A DNA stretch of 64,000 bases from the NCBI RefSeq assembly GCF_024639685.1, contig NZ_JAHEHX010000021.1:248001-312000 (forward strand), given 5' to 3'. A program made the translations under genes and the position numbers. The notes beneath the pieces are model-generated. The model searched no databases. It saw nothing but the letters and a program-made list of their open reading frames with translations, and had not been told where the DNA came from. This document shows, one piece after another, positions 60,764 through 64,000 of the stretch. Source of the stretch: Polaribacter sp. (GTDB lineage Bacteria > Bacteroidota > Bacteroidia > Flavobacteriales > Flavobacteriaceae). Within the stretch, counting starts at the first letter, position 1; each line of letters begins with the position of its first letter.

Positions 60764-61576
60764 ATGACAACTTCGCAACTAATAGCACAAATTAATCAAA
60801 AAAAATCTTTTTTATGTATCGGTTTAGATGTTGATTTAGAGAAGATTCCAACTCATTTATTAACTTTAGAAGATCCTATTTTTGATTTTAATAAGGCCAT
60901 TATTGATGCTACACACCATTTATGCGTGGCATATAAACCAAACACCGCTTTTTATGAAGCATATGGTTTAAAAGGATGGAAATCTTTAGAGAAAACAATT
61001 CATTACCTGAATAAAAATTACCCAGAAATATATACAATAGCTGATGCTAAAAGAGGTGATATTGGAAATACCTCTACCATGTATGCAAAAGCATTTTTAG
61101 AAGATTTAGCTTTTGATTCTGTAACAGTTGCTCCTTATATGGGTAAAGATTCAGTTGAGCCATTTTTAGCTTTTAAAGATAAGCATACAATAATGTTGGC
61201 TTTAACTTCTAATGAAGGGGCTTTTGATTTTCAAACTCAAAAAATTGACAATAAAGAGCTTTATAAACAGGTTTTAGAGACCTCTAAAACATGGAAATAT
61301 TCAGAAAACTTAATGTATGTTGTAGGTGCAACTAAAGCTGAATATTTTGCCGAGATTAGAAAAATAGTTCCTAAAGCCTTTTTATTAGTGCCTGGTGTTG
61401 GTGCACAAGGAGGAAACTTACAAGATGTTTGTAAATATGGTTTAACAGAGAATATTGGTTTACTTATCAATTCTTCTCGAGGAATAATTTACGCTTCTAA
61501 AAATGAAGATTTTGCAAATGCAGCTGCTTTTAAAGCAAAAGAGCTACAGCAACAAATGGAAGTAATTCTAAAATAG
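60764..61576 (+). CDS. pyrF: Orotidine-5'-phosphate decarboxylase
   Basis: [50 protein letters not shown]. Confidence 0.96.
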   Translation: MTTSQLIAQINQKKSFLCIGLDVDLEKIPTHLLTLEDPIFDFNKAIIDATHHLCVAYKPNTAFYEAYGLKGWKSLEKTIHYLNKNYPEIYTIADAKRGDIGNTSTMYAKAFLEDLAFDSVTVAPYMGKDSVEPFLAFKDKHTIMLALTSNEGAFDFQTQKIDNKELYKQVLETSKTWKYSENLMYVVGATKAEYFAEIRKIVPKAFLLVPGVGAQGGNLQDVCKYGLTENIGLLINSSRGIIYASKNEDFANAAAFKAKELQQQMEVILK

Positions 61577-61764
61577 AAATAATGCAATTCAAAGACCAAA
61601 TGGTACCATTTTTTAATTGCAAAAAACCCCCACTAGAATTGTCTGTTTGGTTCCCAGCCTAACAGAACAACCACAGAGTAATGATTATAAATGGAGCATT
61701 TTCTTCTTGGTATGGGTCTCGGTTATTAAAAGCTTTTAATTGTTTTAAAGAAATGTACACTGCA

Positions 61765-61953
61765 CTACACCATTAACTCTCTGTCTAAATAACTAACTTG
61801 ATTTATTTTTTTTAAAATTTTCATTGCTTTAAATGCAGATAAATCGCTTTTAGCTTCATCTACAAAGCGATAGCTGTTAGATTGCTCTAATAAATTGGCA
61901 TATCTTTCTTTAAGATGCCTTTTGTAATTTTGGAATTGATTTTGGTAATACAT
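61765..61953 (-). CDS. Small Lacal_2735-like family protein
   Basis: LKERYANLLEQSNSYRFVDEAKSDLSAFKAMKILKKINQ resembles the short Lacal_2735 family. Confidence 0.5.
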   Translation of the reverse strand: MYYQNQFQNYKRHLKERYANLLEQSNSYRFVDEAKSDLSAFKAMKILKKINQVSYLDRELMV

Positions 61954-62038
61954 AACAAATTGAGGTTTTTTTAAATCTATGAAAAAAAAACAAACTACAC
62001 AACAGTTAATATACTTACAATAAATAAATTAGATGATT

Positions 62039-63667
62039 TTAAGCCTTTATAAGTTTAGTTATAGTAGCATTATCGTTAGTTGACGCTTTTATAAAATAAA
62101 CTCCTTTTTTTAAAAAAGAGATATCATACGTGTTTATTTGAGTACTCTGAAAAAAAGTATGTACTTTTTTTCCAGTACTTGAGTAAATAATAAATTTACT
62201 GCTTAAGATGTCTGTTCCTAATTGAATAGTAAGTTGATTTTTTGTAGGATTAGGATACAGGTTAAATCCCTTTTTTTTTAAAGGAATATTAGTATTACTT
62301 AAACTTACTGATTCTTGATATACCCTAACATAATCTACTTCCATAGGGCTCTCAGTAAAATTGGCAGCAATATTTGGTAAAATAGCAACATTTAACAACA
62401 AATACTGTGGAGCATCATAAGGCCAATTTTGAATGTTTTTATTCTCAGGTGCATATTCGTAATGTTGAATCCCATCTACACTAAACCTCATCTTTGTTGC
62501 TGACCATTCTAAAGTATAGACATGAAATTCTGTAGAAGCATTACTAATACTTCTTCCTCCTTTATTTACAGTTCCTCCAAAACTAGATCTATTATGTAAG
62601 GCACTTTGCACAAAATCTTGATTAGCTCCCCAATGTTCTATAATATCTATTTCTCCACAATCTGGCCATCCAGTAGTACCTTTTGTAGCAGCCCAATAAC
62701 CACCTGTTTCTGTGATATTTTGACCAAGCATCCATAATGCAGGAAAAGTACCTACACCAAATGGCATTTTTGCTCTAATTTCTACCTTACCATAAGTAAA
62801 AGCATATTTAGAATTCAATCTTGCAGAAGTATAATTTTTAGTTACTCCATTATTTGAATAGATCTCTTTTTTAGCTAAAATTTTTAAAGTACCGTTACTT
62901 ACATAAGAATTATCGATACGACCTGTATAATGCTGAATTTCTCCATTTGCCCAAGATTGACCATTAATAATAGGATAGGTTTGTTTAAACCATTTAGAGT
63001 TATCTAAATCTGTAACAACACCTGTTTGCCCATCAAATTCATCAGACCAAACTAAATTATCATAAACTGGCTCATCATTATCTACAGCTATAGTTCCGTC
63101 ATACAAAAAATCATCTATATATGCAGTAACTCTATCAGTATTGTTTTCTCCATTAACCTGTAGAACAACCCTATTAAAATCATTTCTGTTTATGGGTTGT
63201 TGGGAATTCGGATCAAAATTACTGTAAACGTCATCTTTAAAGTTAAAGGTTACCGTTTGCCATTGATTCAGTGCTATAGATTTTATAATCTCAGTTTGTG
63301 AGGTCCAAGGTTCATTTAACGTATTATTTTGTAATTTAAGAGATACCTGGTTGGTTTGAGAACCAGTAACACTTACTGCTGGAACATAGATTTTAAATGT
63401 AAATGTGTACTTTTCTGAAAAGTCAAAATTTTCATCTACATCAAATCTAATATTTGCATATTGTCCGCCAACATCTTTATATTCTAATACTGTATTTGAA
63501 GTATTGACACCTTCTTTATAAGGATTATTTAACCTTGCATTAATGTTGGCATTGTCTCCAAACCAAGAAGAAATTGTTCCATTTCCCTCAAAATCATCTT
63601 CGACAGTTTGTTGCCCTCTAAGTTGGTAACTAGCTAAAAATAAAATAGTAAAAATTAAAAATCTCAT
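62039..63667 (-). CDS. Secreted GH16 family glycoside hydrolase (laminarinase-like) with N-terminal carbohydrate-binding-like module and T9SS sorting domain
   Basis: Catalytic motif CGEIDIIEHWG; C-term GFNLYPNPTKNQLTIQLG...GVYFIKASTNDNATITKLIKA; start at internal MRFLIFTILFLASYQLRGQ. Confidence 0.92.
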   Translation of the reverse strand: MRFLIFTILFLASYQLRGQQTVEDDFEGNGTISSWFGDNANINARLNNPYKEGVNTSNTVLEYKDVGGQYANIRFDVDENFDFSEKYTFTFKIYVPAVSVTGSQTNQVSLKLQNNTLNEPWTSQTEIIKSIALNQWQTVTFNFKDDVYSNFDPNSQQPINRNDFNRVVLQVNGENNTDRVTAYIDDFLYDGTIAVDNDEPVYDNLVWSDEFDGQTGVVTDLDNSKWFKQTYPIINGQSWANGEIQHYTGRIDNSYVSNGTLKILAKKEIYSNNGVTKNYTSARLNSKYAFTYGKVEIRAKMPFGVGTFPALWMLGQNITETGGYWAATKGTTGWPDCGEIDIIEHWGANQDFVQSALHNRSSFGGTVNKGGRSISNASTEFHVYTLEWSATKMRFSVDGIQHYEYAPENKNIQNWPYDAPQYLLLNVAILPNIAANFTESPMEVDYVRVYQESVSLSNTNIPLKKKGFNLYPNPTKNQLTIQLGTDILSSKFIIYSSTGKKVHTFFQSTQINTYDISFLKKGVYFIKASTNDNATITKLIKA

Positions 63668-63807
63668 AAAAGTGCTAAGTGTTGCATTATATCGTAAAGT
63701 TACAACCAGAAATTTAAATTTAATAAATAAGTTACCTATATAAAAACCATACAAATTAGATGATTATATTTTAAAATACTAATAAACAGGTAGTTAAAAA
63801 AATGAAA

Positions 63808-63972
63808 CTATTTAAAGCTATCTGTTTTCTTATCATAACCATAAGGGCAATGTTTACAGCCGCTTTTACAACAATGACCTCTCTTTAAATGAAATTGTGC
63901 TGTAAAAACTTTATAACCTTGTTCATTTAAGTAAAAATCGCCTTCCTCTATGGGTATTCTTTTTTTAAACAT
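63808..63972 (-). CDS. DUF5522-like short Cys-rich protein (54 aa)
   Basis: MFKKRIPIEEGDFYLNEQGYKVFTAQFHLKRGHCCKSGCKHCPYGYDKKTDSFK; not in supplied ORF list. Confidence 0.8.
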   Translation of the reverse strand: MFKKRIPIEEGDFYLNEQGYKVFTAQFHLKRGHCCKSGCKHCPYGYDKKTDSFK

Positions 63973-64000
63973 ATTACAAAAATAGCCTATCGAAATGTAA

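Noticed and set aside
1-64000. CRISPR arrays, toxin-antitoxin, restriction-modification or other defence islands
   Set aside because: No regularly spaced repeats and no recognisable Cas, R-M, Abi, retron or TA proteins among the translated ORFs.

Overview
64 kb of AT-rich, gene-dense chromosome from a marine Flavobacteriaceae-type bacterium. The Polaribacter-like affiliation is inferred from gldA, GLPGLI proteins, T9SS sorting domains, Na+-NQR and GH16 laminarinase. Most of the window is housekeeping: etfAB, PDH E1-beta, soluble and membrane pyrophosphatases, pxpABC, pckA, rimM/rpsP, an exonuclease-fused dnaE, rpoD, rpe, nqrA-F, folP, prmA/clpS, tpiA and pyrF, plus two tRNA-Arg genes. Items most worth a second look: (1) an NRAMP-fold transporter in the 5-oxoprolinase operon that has lost both canonical metal-binding motifs (DPGN->GPGT, MPH->VPY); (2) two copies of a ~75-nt hairpin-containing intergenic repeat with conserved end boxes; (3) a PL7 alginate-lyase gene inactivated by a 1-nt frameshift and an ATG->ATT start loss; (4) a DUF3667 gene whose zinc-ribbon N-terminus is open but has no canonical start codon; (5) a tRNA-Arg-adjacent scar region with a truncated EF-hand/T9SS gene; (6) a partial tRNA 3'-end duplication; (7) a structured rpsP leader; (8) an OMP/tandem-GLPGLI cluster of unknown function. 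No CRISPR array, rRNA operon, intact IS element or intact prophage was seen. All calls come from reading the sequence only; no database search was run.
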